A DNA stretch of 64,000 nt from Blattamonas nauphoetae (lineage: Eukaryota > Preaxostyla > Oxymonadida): assembly GCA_033064195.1 (NCBI GenBank), contig JARBJD010000152.1, forward strand, positions 108,194 through 172,193. The letters are read 5' to 3'. Both the position numbers and the translations under genes were made by a program. Each line of letters starts with the position of its first letter. Positions within the stretch are counted from its first letter, which is position 1. Shown in pieces: positions 10,219 through 20,419 of this stretch. The notes under the pieces were generated by a model that made no database searches, was not told where the DNA came from, and saw nothing but the letters and a program-made list of their open reading frames with translations.

Positions 10219-13200
10219 ATGTCCTTTCAAAACCGACAATCTTCGATGGAAACTCAGCTCAGAGAGAAAGACAACACCATTTTGATGCTTCAGACTCAAA
10301 TTGGTGAACTTCAACTTCACAAGGAACACCAAGAGAAAGAAATGGATGCAAGACTCCAAACTCTTCTCGCACAGTATAACTCTGAACAATCAGAAAGAGA
10401 CAGACAAATGAATCGTGATGTTGTTGCTTTGCGAACAAAAATAAAAACATTGGAAACAGATCAAGAGAGAAACAAGCAACTCTTTGAACAGCGTTATGGT
10501 GAACTCGTCAGCACTCTAGAAGAAGAACGATCAAATCATCAACAGACCCAACAGAAACTTCTTGAACGAGAAGATGCCCTAAAATCGATTCAGTATCAGT
10601 CAGAAGAACTTCGTTCGTCACTTCAGGAAACACGGGATAATGTCGACCAGGTTTGAATTTCTCTCTCTTAAAATGAATGTAGACGTCTGAAGAAGCACAA
10701 AATCTCTTTCATCAAAATCAACAGCTCTCTCAAGAGCGTGCACTTCTCTCTGCTGAAAACAGTCAAATTTCAAACGATTTGATCACGTTGAAAGCCAAAC
10801 ATGAACAACAACTCAGACATCAAAATGAAGCAACTGAAGAATATCATAAATCCATTTCAAGACTTCAGGCTGATGTTGATCGTTTGACTCGAGAACAACA
10901 GCTAGAAATTCGACGTCACACTGAAGAGCTCATGAGATTGAAAGAAAAATATGAACAGGACATGCACCAACAAAAGATAGCACTCACTGAACAACGAGAA
11001 GATGAATTAAAAGACAAGCAACACCTCCTCGTTGCAACAGAAACTGAACTCAGAAACCGAATCTCAGAGCTGGAGGAAGAACTCGAAACAGAGAAAATCA
11101 AATTCGAAAATGACAGAAATCAGATTGAACAGAAATGTCAAACCCTGATTGAAGAGAAAAAGATGGAAATGGAACAGAAATCCATTGAATTTGAACAGGC
11201 ACTCACCAAGCGAGAAGAAGAAGATCGAAAGAAACGAGAAGACATGCTCGTGGAAATCACTCACAAATTTGAAGAACATGAACGATTTCTTCTTGAGCAA
11301 GCGGAAAATGAAAGAACAAGACTCATTCAAATCCATGAAGACGCACTGGGAGAAGAACAGAGAGAGCACCGCAAAAATGTTGGTGAACTTCGAGAGTACA
11401 TCGATTCTGAGCAACAGGAACATCAAAACGAACTTCGTAGAATCAAAGAAAAGGAACAAAACGAGAAAAACCAAATCAACGAAGATCACAGAAAGCAAAT
11501 TCAAGATCTTCAGAAAAGGAACGAGCAAGAGGTTAATGATCTCACTGTTGCCAACCAACAGCTTCTCGAACAGTTGAATCAGTTGCAGGAACAAGCAACG
11601 ATTGAGAAGAAAGAAACTCAAGAAATTGAAGATTCTGCACGAAGATCTGCCCAACTCGAGCGTGAACAGGAACGAAAACACTACGAACAGACTTTGGAGG
11701 AGATCCGCAGATCACACACAGAGGATAAACTTCGATCTGAAGCTGAAACTGAAAAGACCATATCCGAGATCAACGAACGATGGAGAGAGGAAATGGAGCG
11801 GCTCAGAAGTGAGCAAGAAAGCGAGAAGGAACGTCAGTTAGAGGCAGAGCGCCGCAAAGATCAAGAAAGAGAGATTTCGGAGCAGACTCGCACAAAGGAA
11901 TTGGAGGAGAGACACGATAAAAGAGTGAAAGCCCTTAAAAAGGAGTTCACTACCCTTCTGGCAGAAGAAAAGAAGAAATACGAAGAGCTCCAAAAACTGT
12001 TGGAAGTCTCACACAAAGAATGGAAGGAGATTGAGGGCGAGATGAAAGATGCTGAAAAGAAGGCTGTGTCCGAACTCGAAGCAAAACTGAGCGAATCTGA
12101 AGACCAAATCACAGCCCTCCGCAACCAATTCTCAGAAATGATCAAACAGAGGGATGCTAAGACACAGCAGATGCTTGAATCGCAGGCAAGAAGCTACACA
12201 GAAGCGCTGAAGGCGAAGGATGGGGAGTCGGAAATGTGGAAGAAGGAGGCGAGAGAGATGGAAGACAGGAAGGAGGCTGAGAAGGACAAGTTGGAGAAGG
12301 AGTGGAGCCAGGCACTGGAAAAGGAGAAGGAAGAGAAGCGACGACTGCTGGAGGAGAACACTCAGCTGAAAAAGATGTTGGGGAAGATGGAGACTACACA
12401 ATCCGAAGAGAGGGAGCAGTGGAAAAGCGAGAGTGAACGAAGAGCGCGAGAAGAAGATCGAAAAGAGAGTGAACTCATCAACCGCGCCAAACGTGCCGAA
12501 CACATCAAGTCATCCACTCTCTCCAACACCCCCACGCGGACCCAGACGAGCTGGAGGGGAGACAGCAGAGACCCAGCCGACCAGCGCACTCCGCTCACCG
12601 AGTCTCGCTTTGGAGGAAGAGACGGCGGGATGAAGGACGACCCTCGCAGTCCGTTCAGACAGACAGAACGAATGTCAGCGAGCACAACACGAGGAAGGTG
12701 GGATGAGAGAGGAATGGAGGGAGGATTTGGGGAGAAGGAGAGTTGGCGACAGAGAGACCTCGAAAGCCAAAGCGCATACAATCCCCACAGACTGACACAC
12801 GACTCGTCTGTGCGAGACCAACCAGAAGGAGATGTTGAGACACGTGCACGAAGAGACAGCTGGGGGAGGAATGGAGAGGAGGAGCTGAACGAGAAGATGA
12901 ACGAGCGGATGGAAGAGACTTTTGGAAGCGGGCTGGACGAGGCGATTCACACCAACCAGTACGAATCCCGACAGGACACGTCTCACAATTGGGCAGCGAC
13001 CTCCCACGGCAACACCCCTTCCCGTCTCTACTCTCAACCACTCGACCGCGCGGACGGAGCACGCAAATCGTACAACGACCCAGAATTCTCTAACCAGTCA
13101 CCGACACATTTCGGAAACAGCGGACAGACACCAACGAACCGACACAGCAATTCCATCTCAGCCGAGCGAACACTGTCATCGCAACTGAACTCACGCGAAT

Positions 13201-13484
13201 ATGCTTCACGCACTCCAACTCGGGTGTCGTTTCAGCAGGACAGCAACACGAGAATGACAGACAACACACCGTCGCCGTTCGTCCCACACACGGCAAGCTC
13301 GTTCTATTCGCAGGGGAGACTCCACGACACTCTGACAACATCTCAGACTGCATTTAGTTTCAACAGCCACACAAGACTGCGACCTTCAGACTCCACGTTA
13401 CAGAGAAAATCTGGATTGTCACCGATGCGCACTGCAAATCTTCTCATGCCTCCAGTTCCGACTCCATTCTCTTCGCGACACTAA
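10219..13484 (+). CDS. Long coiled-coil protein, unidentified
   Basis: Two exons join in frame: 10219-10650 and 10683-13484. The 32-nt intron starts GTTTGAAT and ends AATGTAG. The product is about 1,077 residues. Residues 1 to about 760 are an almost unbroken Glu/Lys/Gln/Arg-rich coiled coil with heptad spacing (for example LKEKYEQDMHQQKIAL and LEEELETEKIKFENDR). The remaining 310 residues are disordered and Ser/Thr/Arg-rich, with SP/TP sites and a closing NLLMPPVPTPFSS motif. No enzymatic domain, signal peptide or membrane segment is visible. Such architecture fits a cytoskeletal, basal-body or Golgi tether protein, but nothing in the sequence decides between these. The ATG at 10219 is the first in frame; an upstream exon is possible. 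Confidence 0.8.
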
Positions 13485-13517
13485 CGTTTCTTGTTTTTAT
13501 CATTTCATAGGTATTCC

Positions 13518-15442
13518 ATGTTTTTTCGTTCTGTATTTCATCTCTTTTTCAAACATGTCGAGGAAAAGTGGGCCGTGATGGAACAGTGGTTGAGTCTTCT
13601 GAACCCGTCAACCGGGGAGCTCACAGCGATTCTTGCTGATAATCCTACCCTCGAGCGAGTACTTGATTGCGACGAAGTGCTCGATGCGTTCAAAACAGAA
13701 AACTCGCAATTGATGGCACTGTTTGCCTTCTTTCTCTCTCCCTATGACTCTTCCCATCACACTTTTATTGCAACTTCTATACAATTCTCATGTAGACTAA
13801 AGAAACCGGAGACAGTGAAGAAGTTACTGAGTTATATCGTCACTGATGCACCTCCAGATGCATCAGACGAAATTCGGTACAAATACCCTTATCTGGCAGC
13901 TGAAATCCTTGCATATGATTCAGATATCTTTTTTGACATTTTGTTGTCGCCGGATATCAAGAATATTCTCTTTTCATTCCTCGAACGTGAAGAAAACATT
14001 CAACCTCTTTATTCTCACCTCATCTGCCGTATCCTTCATACCCTGATCATGCAACGCACAAATGATGTCTCTATTCTTCTCTTTTTCATCCTTTCTTTCG
14101 ATTCCATTCCGTGTTCTTCTTGATCATTTCGTCAGGTAATGGCAACTCTCAAAGAAAGAGGAACTATTCCCAAACTGATCAAGCACCTAAACTGCTTTCC
14201 ATTCTGCGAGTTTCTCTACGACATCATTGTTTCAACTGAACAAACAACGAACCCCGAAGGACTTGTTGCCGTTTGTCGACATCATCCATTCTCTCATTGC
14301 TCATGTTTCATTCCCTTACCAACCTTCTCGCTCATCATGTATAATCTCCACCCCATTTGTCTTCTCAGTGGTTCCGAGAAAATGGCTTTATTAAGCTGCT
14401 TCTCACAGAAATGAAAATCTCAACTCAACCACTTGTATCTTCCTCCTATCAATTTCTCGTTCTTTTTCTTTTCATGTAGGTTCCGTCCAACATTGCCCAG
14501 ATACTGAACAATCTTATTGGACGCTTTACAGTTCCTGATGGCGAGAACATGTTCTCCCAATTTTTCCAGCCAGAAGAATCTCAACTTCTCCTTGAAATTG
14601 CTCTTGACTCCTCTAACCCCGCATCTCAGGCTGCTTCACTCTCCCTTCTCATCGATATTGTCTGGAACACACGACACCAGCCACAGAACGAGTATTTGAT
14701 GCCTCTTGATGAAAACATCGATCCACCTCCATTCATCTGTGATTGTGTTCTCGCAAACATGGACAAGTTCATTGAATCACTGAAGGGGCAGCCCAATGGA
14801 AAAGGAATTAGCAATACACAGCTCAAGAGTGTGACTTCTTTTGCATTCACTCTTTTGTCAGTCATCATTCTCTATTCCACACTTATCAGAAGTGGATATG
14901 GCCACAAGATCGATGAAGCTCTTCTCAGCAATCCTCTCTTTAAGATTCTCGTGGATTTGTTTTTTGCTCATCCAAATTCGTCCATCCTTCACTCAGAAAT
15001 CTACACCATATTCGAGCAAGGAATACTCATGCGTGGTGATGAAATGCGAAATGTTATTTGTGTTGACTCGGGTCTCGTTGCCAAAGTCAAAGAAACACTG
15101 CTAAACGAGAAGAAACGTCGTGATCGCAGGGCACTTGCCCCAGGCACTGTCCCAACTGACCCAAATTTCCAATGCAGTCGATCCAACGATTCTAGCCTTG
15201 ACGAACCACTCCCTCTTCTTTCTCACACACTCCACCTTGCTCGAATCGCGCAGGATGCTGCCGCCACTGTCACAGACTTGTCAAAATGGCTGGACGATGA
15301 ATGGAACAACCTTTATGCAGAAATCGTGACACCAGAGATGACTCACCAGGAGTCAGCAGGTCTTCCAATCCAGAATTCGATGGATCAGATGGGAGACCAA
15401 CAAGATATGGGAGACGATGAACTCTTTGGATACACGAAGTAA
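13518..15442 (+). CDS. SAPS-domain regulatory subunit of protein phosphatase 6
   Basis: Five exons join in frame: 13518-13720, 13796-14066, 14136-14270, 14369-14434 and 14480-15442, with GT..AG introns of 75, 69, 98 and 45 nt. The product is about 561 residues. SAPS (PPP6R/Sit4-associated) hallmarks are visible: LTAILADNPTLERVLDCDEV near the N terminus, LLKKPETVKKLLSYIVTDAP, DEIRYKYPYLAAEILAYDS, ILFSFLEREENIQPL, then FIKLLLTEMK and a helical repeat body to about residue 480. The C terminus is short and acidic, ending ELFGYTK. The family recruits the PP6/Sit4 catalytic subunit and acts in cell-cycle control. The protein is shorter than animal PPP6R proteins (around 850-950 residues), lacking most of the disordered tail. 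The N-terminal 40 residues match the family poorly. Confidence 0.82.
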
Positions 15443-15627
15443 TGACACCATCTCACAGGTCCTATTTCATCTTCTTGTTCAGTTGGCTTCGGTTTTGTAA
15501 ACAAAAGTTAACAACAAGCGTCGAGTCAATGATTTGAATGCAGATCTTTCTCAACATTATCAAACCGCAAAATCTTTCAAAACCTTTTTCACATATTTAA
15601 ATTGTTTGAACAGACAAATTGATGTTG
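15443..15627. other. Short intergenic gap between SAPS gene and U2
   Basis: Convergent 3' ends of the SAPS gene and the U2 snRNA. No gene is seen. Confidence 0.5.
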
Positions 15628-15817
15628 ATGGTGTGCTCTGCAAGGCGGTACTGCAATGCCAAGAGAACACTGGTAAGGCATGAGCAAGCCCATGTTGTTC
15701 CCCACCCCTGGAAAAAATACATTTAATATCGTGCTACCTCGTGGGTAGCGATTCAGATATTAAACTGAATAGAACAGATACTACACTTGATCTTAGCCAC
15801 GTGGGCCGAGAAGGTAT
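15628..15817 (-). ncRNA. U2: U2 spliceosomal snRNA
   Basis: RNA component of the U2 snRNP, which pairs with the intron branch site. On the minus strand the gene starts ATACCTTCTCGGCC and runs through GGCTAAGATCAAGTGTAGTA, matching the nearly invariant 5' half of U2. The GTAGTA branch-site-pairing core lies at 15779-15784. It continues with TCTGTTCTATTCAG and TTTAATATCTGAAT (stem IIa region), a hairpin CTACCCACGAGGTAG, and ATATTAAATG before a T-run (about 15710-15720) that fits the Sm site. The 3' hairpins end with TTGCAGTACCGCCTTGCAG and AGCACACC. The length, about 190 nt, is close to the 188 nt of human U2. The exact ends are estimated. No separate promoter motif was identified. Confidence 0.95.
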
Positions 15818-16468
15818 GAATTCCCTATCACGAAATTACCTTTATACCCAGTTTTGAATAATTTGGTAATGGGAAGTGAGGATCACGGAATCGCCTGAAG
15901 GACTCTTCACATGAGTAGTATAACCCCAGAAAGATGAATTAAAAACATCTTGTTTGGACAAGCTCGTAGAAAGCGTGAAAATCTGTTCGGTCATTTTTCC
16001 TTGCACAGTTTTCGTTTAACGTTCTCAGTGCATTCAGAACCAATTTTTGCGCTGTATGGTCAAAGATTGAACGATAAAGGTGCATGTAGAGCTGATTTTC
16101 TCATTGATAAAGCTGAATAATCGTGGTGAAACTCTGTTCTCAAATGAAAAAAGTGACAAAGATCGTCGAACACGTTGGGTCGGGAATCCAAGAAAGATCC
16201 GGAATCATTCTTAACAGATGAATATAGTCTCGAACAGTCCATCTTGTTGTCGTATACAGTGTGAATCCGATTGGTGACATCCACAAATTGAAGAATGGGT
16301 ATGCACAATCCGCTCGTTTCTGTTGTATGCATAAATCAGAGCTCATTCTTGTTCTATTTGATTTATTTCTTCTCTTACTCTTTTTTTCTCATTTTTGTTC
16401 ATGACTTTTCCTCAGCCTGTCTTAGTAAATCGCTTTCATTTAGCTTCCCGTCCTCCTGTTGGACAGGA
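15818..16468. other. Intergenic region between U2 and TENT4-like gene
   Basis: About 650 bases holding the upstream region of the minus-strand U2 gene and the 5' flank of the nucleotidyltransferase gene. Open frames here are short and have no recognisable content. A pyrimidine-rich tract ending in GGACAG just before the ATG at 16469 could be an acceptor, so a non-coding 5' exon is possible. No other RNA gene was recognised. Confidence 0.4.
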
Positions 16469-19126
16469 ATGGCTCAAAGGTCAATATTTTCACCGACTCC
16501 TTCCGGGCCAGACAATGATTCACTCCCTGCTTTCAATTCTGTTACATCCACACGCAACCACATTGTCAAAACAACCTCTGGAATGACGACCTTAAAATTT
16601 GGACGTAAACCGAAACAAGCTCCAAATCTTAGTACCTTCCACAATTCTACTTCCTTTAATTCGGCTGAAAAGCCACCACTATATTCCCACAATATCACAC
16701 AGACCACAATACGACCGATTCCTGGTTCAAGCACTGCATCGCCATCGTTTCGACCTCTCAAGGTCTCATCACCAAGTCTTGCTTCAGCCATGCAGCGGTC
16801 ATCATCTACAACGCCTAAGCTCCCTCCGATCAGCCCTAGCTTGATGGACATCTCGGACACATTTCTTCCCTCCTTCTCCTCTCTCACACACACAATCCCC
16901 CGTCGAGACAATTCTCAATCCCCAAGCCAAAACACTGGCGATAAAATTTATTCTCTTCCCGATTGTTTATTTCATCCAACCGAACACTTCCTTTCAGAAT
17001 TTCGTTCTCTATCCCATTCACCGCCAAACCCAGATTGGTTCCCGATGAACACTAGCTCCCACCAACTCAACCCATACATATACAATGATGGGTCAACACG
17101 AAACATCATCTCATCCCCGGCAACACGTCCAATCCAGGCTAAGCCTCCTCCAAACCTCCTCTCCCCAAACGATTCATTCGCAGAAGATCTGGACCAACTA
17201 GTAAAGACACTAGCAATGTCCCAATGCGAAGTTTATGGGAAGCTTCGTCTCGTTTCTGGGATCAGAAAGGTTCTCAACAATTTGTTGGCCAAACAGAAGA
17301 CAATACTGCAGGAATCCCAAAACGCAGGTGGTCCAGCTCAGTCAACTTCGCCGCAAAATGTGCCCTCTGGTCAAGATCGGTATAAACTGTATTTGTATGG
17401 CTCATTCTCGAACTTGTCCACATCACTCCCACAATCGGACGTCGATATTTGCATCGTAACTGAACAACAGCAATCATTTATTACACAGATCCAACAGTGT
17501 CTTCTGTCCATTGTGGCAGGATGGATGAGCAACACATCAGAAATTCGAACGACTCCATTCCTTCACAATCATTCGCAGGCTATTTCGCTTACCGATGGTC
17601 CACAAGTCCCCTCTGTCAATGCTTCACCAACGTTGTGTGTTTCCAGTGAGCCCTCAATCGAAACAGTTCAAACTTTGCTTCAACAAGCCTATACCTCCTT
17701 TAGTGATTCGTTGACGATCCTAGAATCTCTTTCATCTGCTCTACAGTCATCAGGACTGTTTACTGAAACAAAACTACTCTCAAAAACCCGCTTTCCAGTT
17801 GTTAAAGTTCACGATCAGTCGTTTTGTCTGAATTCTGACGATGAGACAAATTCAATCTATTCCGGCTTTTCATCCACCTCTGACGGAAATTCATTGTTAT
17901 ATCCAACATCAATCAACCTTGAAACGAACAATGATCATTTAATATCATTCAAAGCCCAAGAATTGAATCTCATTGCTCCTCACACATTCTCATCGCCTCT
18001 TTCTTCACCCATCATACGAACACAGTCTGCCCAGCAGGTCTCCTCCTGTAGCTCCCCATCTGTTGATTATATCCAACATTTGTCCCATGATTCTGTCCAT
18101 CCGCACGCTGACATTTCCGCAGGGTCGATCAACGGAATCATCAATTCAGATCTCCTTCGTGAACTTCTGTTCTATTACCCTCCCGCTCCAACAATCATCT
18201 TTCTGGCTAAGTCCATCCTGTCTAAGCACCATCTCAACGAGCCATACATTGGGGGCATCGGTGGATACTCCCTTTCTCTTCTCGTTGTCTCCCACCTCCA
18301 AATGTTCCAACGCAATTTTAACAAAGATTGGCATACAACGCCATTATTTGAACTCTTCCTTTCTTTTCTTCAGTTGTATGGCGAAGACGACTCAGTCCCG
18401 CATCTCTCTCGCCAACCGAGATTCTCTTCAACTTTATTCAAAATTTCCATCAAAAACGGTGGATCTTATCCAAATTGGACACAGGAGGAGAAAGATGATT
18501 CTGCATCGCTATCGACCATGTCGTTATATCAGAACCAGATCTTCATCGAGGATCCACTCCTCAATTCGGTAAACACAGCCCATAATTGCACTCTCTATCC
18601 TCAGATTAGGCATTTGTTTGCGAGTGTCTATCATTCCATTTTGGACTTGTATCCCGACCTTCAGTCGTCCACACCAAATCTTTCACCGATCTCCACTCCC
18701 CTCCAGGAAACATACGCTTTCTCTTCTCAAAACACAATCATTTCCAGTGCCTCGTTTGTTCCTCGGAATAAAAGTGCGACTCACTTCAAAACATCCGAGA
18801 AACAACTGTCCCACTCACCAGCGGTGTCGCCAACAGAGAACGAGGTCTCACCGTCTCTCCAATTCTCATCACCTCACTCAGGACATAGTATCCTTCTTCC
18901 CATACACACAAGCGTCAGTCAGTCGTCACCATCGTTTTCTCCGTCCAATCACCTCCATCTCTCCCAACCGCATGGATCCTCCTCCAATCGGCAACTTTCA
19001 CGCATTTCACAGCTGAGTGCCCTTCTGGGCATCACCCAAACATCAACACAGGGGCGGATGCGGTACCGTTCATACACATCGTCGTGTCGACTGAAAACCG
19101 ACTGTGAACAGACCCCCAGTTTTTAA
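16469..19126 (+). CDS. TRF4/TENT4-type non-canonical poly(A) polymerase
   Basis: Predicted nucleotidyltransferase that adds short tails to RNA 3' ends, feeding nuclear surveillance or stabilising mRNAs. Single exon, 885 residues. Residues 1 to about 230 are Ser/Pro-rich and disordered. The catalytic domain shows LYLYGSFSNLSTSLPQSDVD at about residues 306-325, supplying the GS motif and the first two catalytic Asp residues. RFPVVKVHD at about 440-449 supplies the third. The central domain follows with IIFLAKSILSKHHLNEPYIG and GGYSLSLLVVSHLQM (about 565-612), the hallmark of the TRF4/5 group. The gap between the second and third Asp is about 120 residues, roughly twice the usual, with a low-complexity insert. 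The tail is again Ser-rich. No RNA-binding domain is seen; in the family a partner usually supplies it. The start is the ATG of MAQRSIF; upstream in-frame sequence looks like untranslated leader. Confidence 0.85.
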   Translation: MAQRSIFSPTPSGPDNDSLPAFNSVTSTRNHIVKTTSGMTTLKFGRKPKQAPNLSTFHNSTSFNSAEKPPLYSHNITQTTIRPIPGSSTASPSFRPLKVSSPSLASAMQRSSSTTPKLPPISPSLMDISDTFLPSFSSLTHTIPRRDNSQSPSQNTGDKIYSLPDCLFHPTEHFLSEFRSLSHSPPNPDWFPMNTSSHQLNPYIYNDGSTRNIISSPATRPIQAKPPPNLLSPNDSFAEDLDQLVKTLAMSQCEVYGKLRLVSGIRKVLNNLLAKQKTILQESQNAGGPAQSTSPQNVPSGQDRYKLYLYGSFSNLSTSLPQSDVDICIVTEQQQSFITQIQQCLLSIVAGWMSNTSEIRTTPFLHNHSQAISLTDGPQVPSVNASPTLCVSSEPSIETVQTLLQQAYTSFSDSLTILESLSSALQSSGLFTETKLLSKTRFPVVKVHDQSFCLNSDDETNSIYSGFSSTSDGNSLLYPTSINLETNNDHLISFKAQELNLIAPHTFSSPLSSPIIRTQSAQQVSSCSSPSVDYIQHLSHDSVHPHADISAGSINGIINSDLLRELLFYYPPAPTIIFLAKSILSKHHLNEPYIGGIGGYSLSLLVVSHLQMFQRNFNKDWHTTPLFELFLSFLQLYGEDDSVPHLSRQPRFSSTLFKISIKNGGSYPNWTQEEKDDSASLSTMSLYQNQIFIEDPLLNSVNTAHNCTLYPQIRHLFASVYHSILDLYPDLQSSTPNLSPISTPLQETYAFSSQNTIISSASFVPRNKSATHFKTSEKQLSHSPAVSPTENEVSPSLQFSSPHSGHSILLPIHTSVSQSSPSFSPSNHLHLSQPHGSSSNRQLSRISQLSALLGITQTSTQGRMRYRSYTSSCRLKTDCEQTPSF

Positions 19127-19248
19127 TTCGTTTTTCTTAATCGTGGAACAGCCACATCTTCAGTTTCATTTCACCTCCAATTCTTATTTTGTCAGGCAAG
19201 TTGTGAAATGCACGGAAAAGAAAACACCGGAATAATGAGTGGCAAGTA

Positions 19249-20288
19249 TCACATTCCGTCTGGGATTTCCGCTAGATTTGTATGAGTCTGATCAACCTGG
19301 GCTGGTTGGAAGGGTTGCTGATTGACGATCTGTGGAGCTTGTAAAAACTGCGAATTATGCTGACCAGGTGGTTGAAGAAGGTCGTTCGGTGCCTGGTTCG
19401 GTTGTTGCTGTTGGTGTAGCTGCTGGAATCGGTTGGGTGGTGGCTGCTGTTGCTGTGGTTGGATATACGCTTGGTTTTGTTGTGGTTGGATATACGGTTG
19501 GTTTTGTTGTGGTTGGAGATACGGTTGGTTTGGTTGTGGGGGAAGCTTAGTGCCAGCAGGAGCGGGTGCTGTTGTCCAGTTTACTACTGGCTTTCCTGGA
19601 ACTGGCAGTTGTGCTTGTTGCATCCCAGAGGGAATAGGGATTGAACCAGGGTTTGTTGGTGTAGGTGAAATGGACTGGAAGGGCATTGGAGGTGAGGTAG
19701 AGAATGGACGATATGGGGTGTTTGGACGGACGATCGTGTTGGCGGTTCTGAAAACTTCAGGAATATCAGGAAAAGAATTGAAAGTCTGGAATCGTGGATA
19801 AGCGGGTTGCAGTTCATCTTGGGGTGGTTGTTGATGATGATTTTGTTGATGGGGAGGCTGCTGAGGAGGGTCTTGCATTGGTGTCCTCGATGCCTCGAAG
19901 TAGCCCCCTTGATTTTGATCTTGTATGTCTGGAATCAATGAGTGATGATAAAAATGATACAGTTTTGAAGCTGAATCGCAATAGTGTGTGGAGAGTTTCC
20001 TGGTTGGGATGTGAACTTGTTCATGTCTGAAGTTAGGTCTTGAGTCGAATGGTGGTTGATGTGGAAACAAATTTGAGGGTTATCTGAGATAAACCAACTG
20101 TTTTGATGTGAAATTGGTGAGATTATCCCTGAAATCAGGACAGAGGCAGAAAAACTGGGGTTCTGTTGTTGATACTGTTGATTGTCGAATTGCTCTTGAT
20201 AATAACCACCAAACTGGTTGTTTGGATCAGAATTGTATGCATTAGAGTTTGGTTGCCCTGGTGCATACCCACTCTGGTTATAACTCAT
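19249..20288 (-). CDS. Q/N/P-rich prion-like low-complexity protein
   Basis: The start is MSYNQSGYAPGQPNSNAYNS at 20288. Joining 20288-20156, 20128-20099 and 20026-19249 keeps the frame open, using introns of 27 and 72 nt; this exon model is tentative because the 27-nt intron is very short. The product is about 313 residues, dominated by Gln, Pro, Asn and Tyr. Near 19440-19530 three copies of a short repeat run in tandem (NQPYLQPQQ, NQPYIQPQQ, NQAYIQPQQ). No folded domain, signal peptide or membrane segment is visible. The composition resembles prion-like regions of RNA-granule proteins or the N terminus of COPII Sec24/Sec31-type proteins, but there is no decisive motif. It lies 132 bp upstream of nothing on its own strand except the pseudokinase, which starts far upstream and ends at 20420. 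Confidence 0.6.
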
Positions 20289-20419
20289 TGGGGAGAGATG
20301 ATCACCTCCACAATATTTTTTGTGGATGTAATTGAATGAAAAACTCGAAGTGGAGAAAGAAGAAATAACATGAACGGGATAAGAGAATCGTGCTGAGATG
20401 AGGAAGAGGAAGATTCAGT

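Noticed and set aside
11064-11681. Minus-strand frame of 205 codons opposite the coiled-coil gene
   Set aside because: Its Leu/Phe-rich translation is the complement of Glu/Lys codons in the coiled coil; it has no independent gene features.
16295-16468. Hydrophobic N-terminal extension of the TENT4-like protein, with signal-peptide look
   Set aside because: The Phe/Leu/Ser-rich translation comes from a pyrimidine-rich leader; nuclear or cytoplasmic TRF4-type enzymes lack signal peptides, so the ATG at 16469 is preferred.
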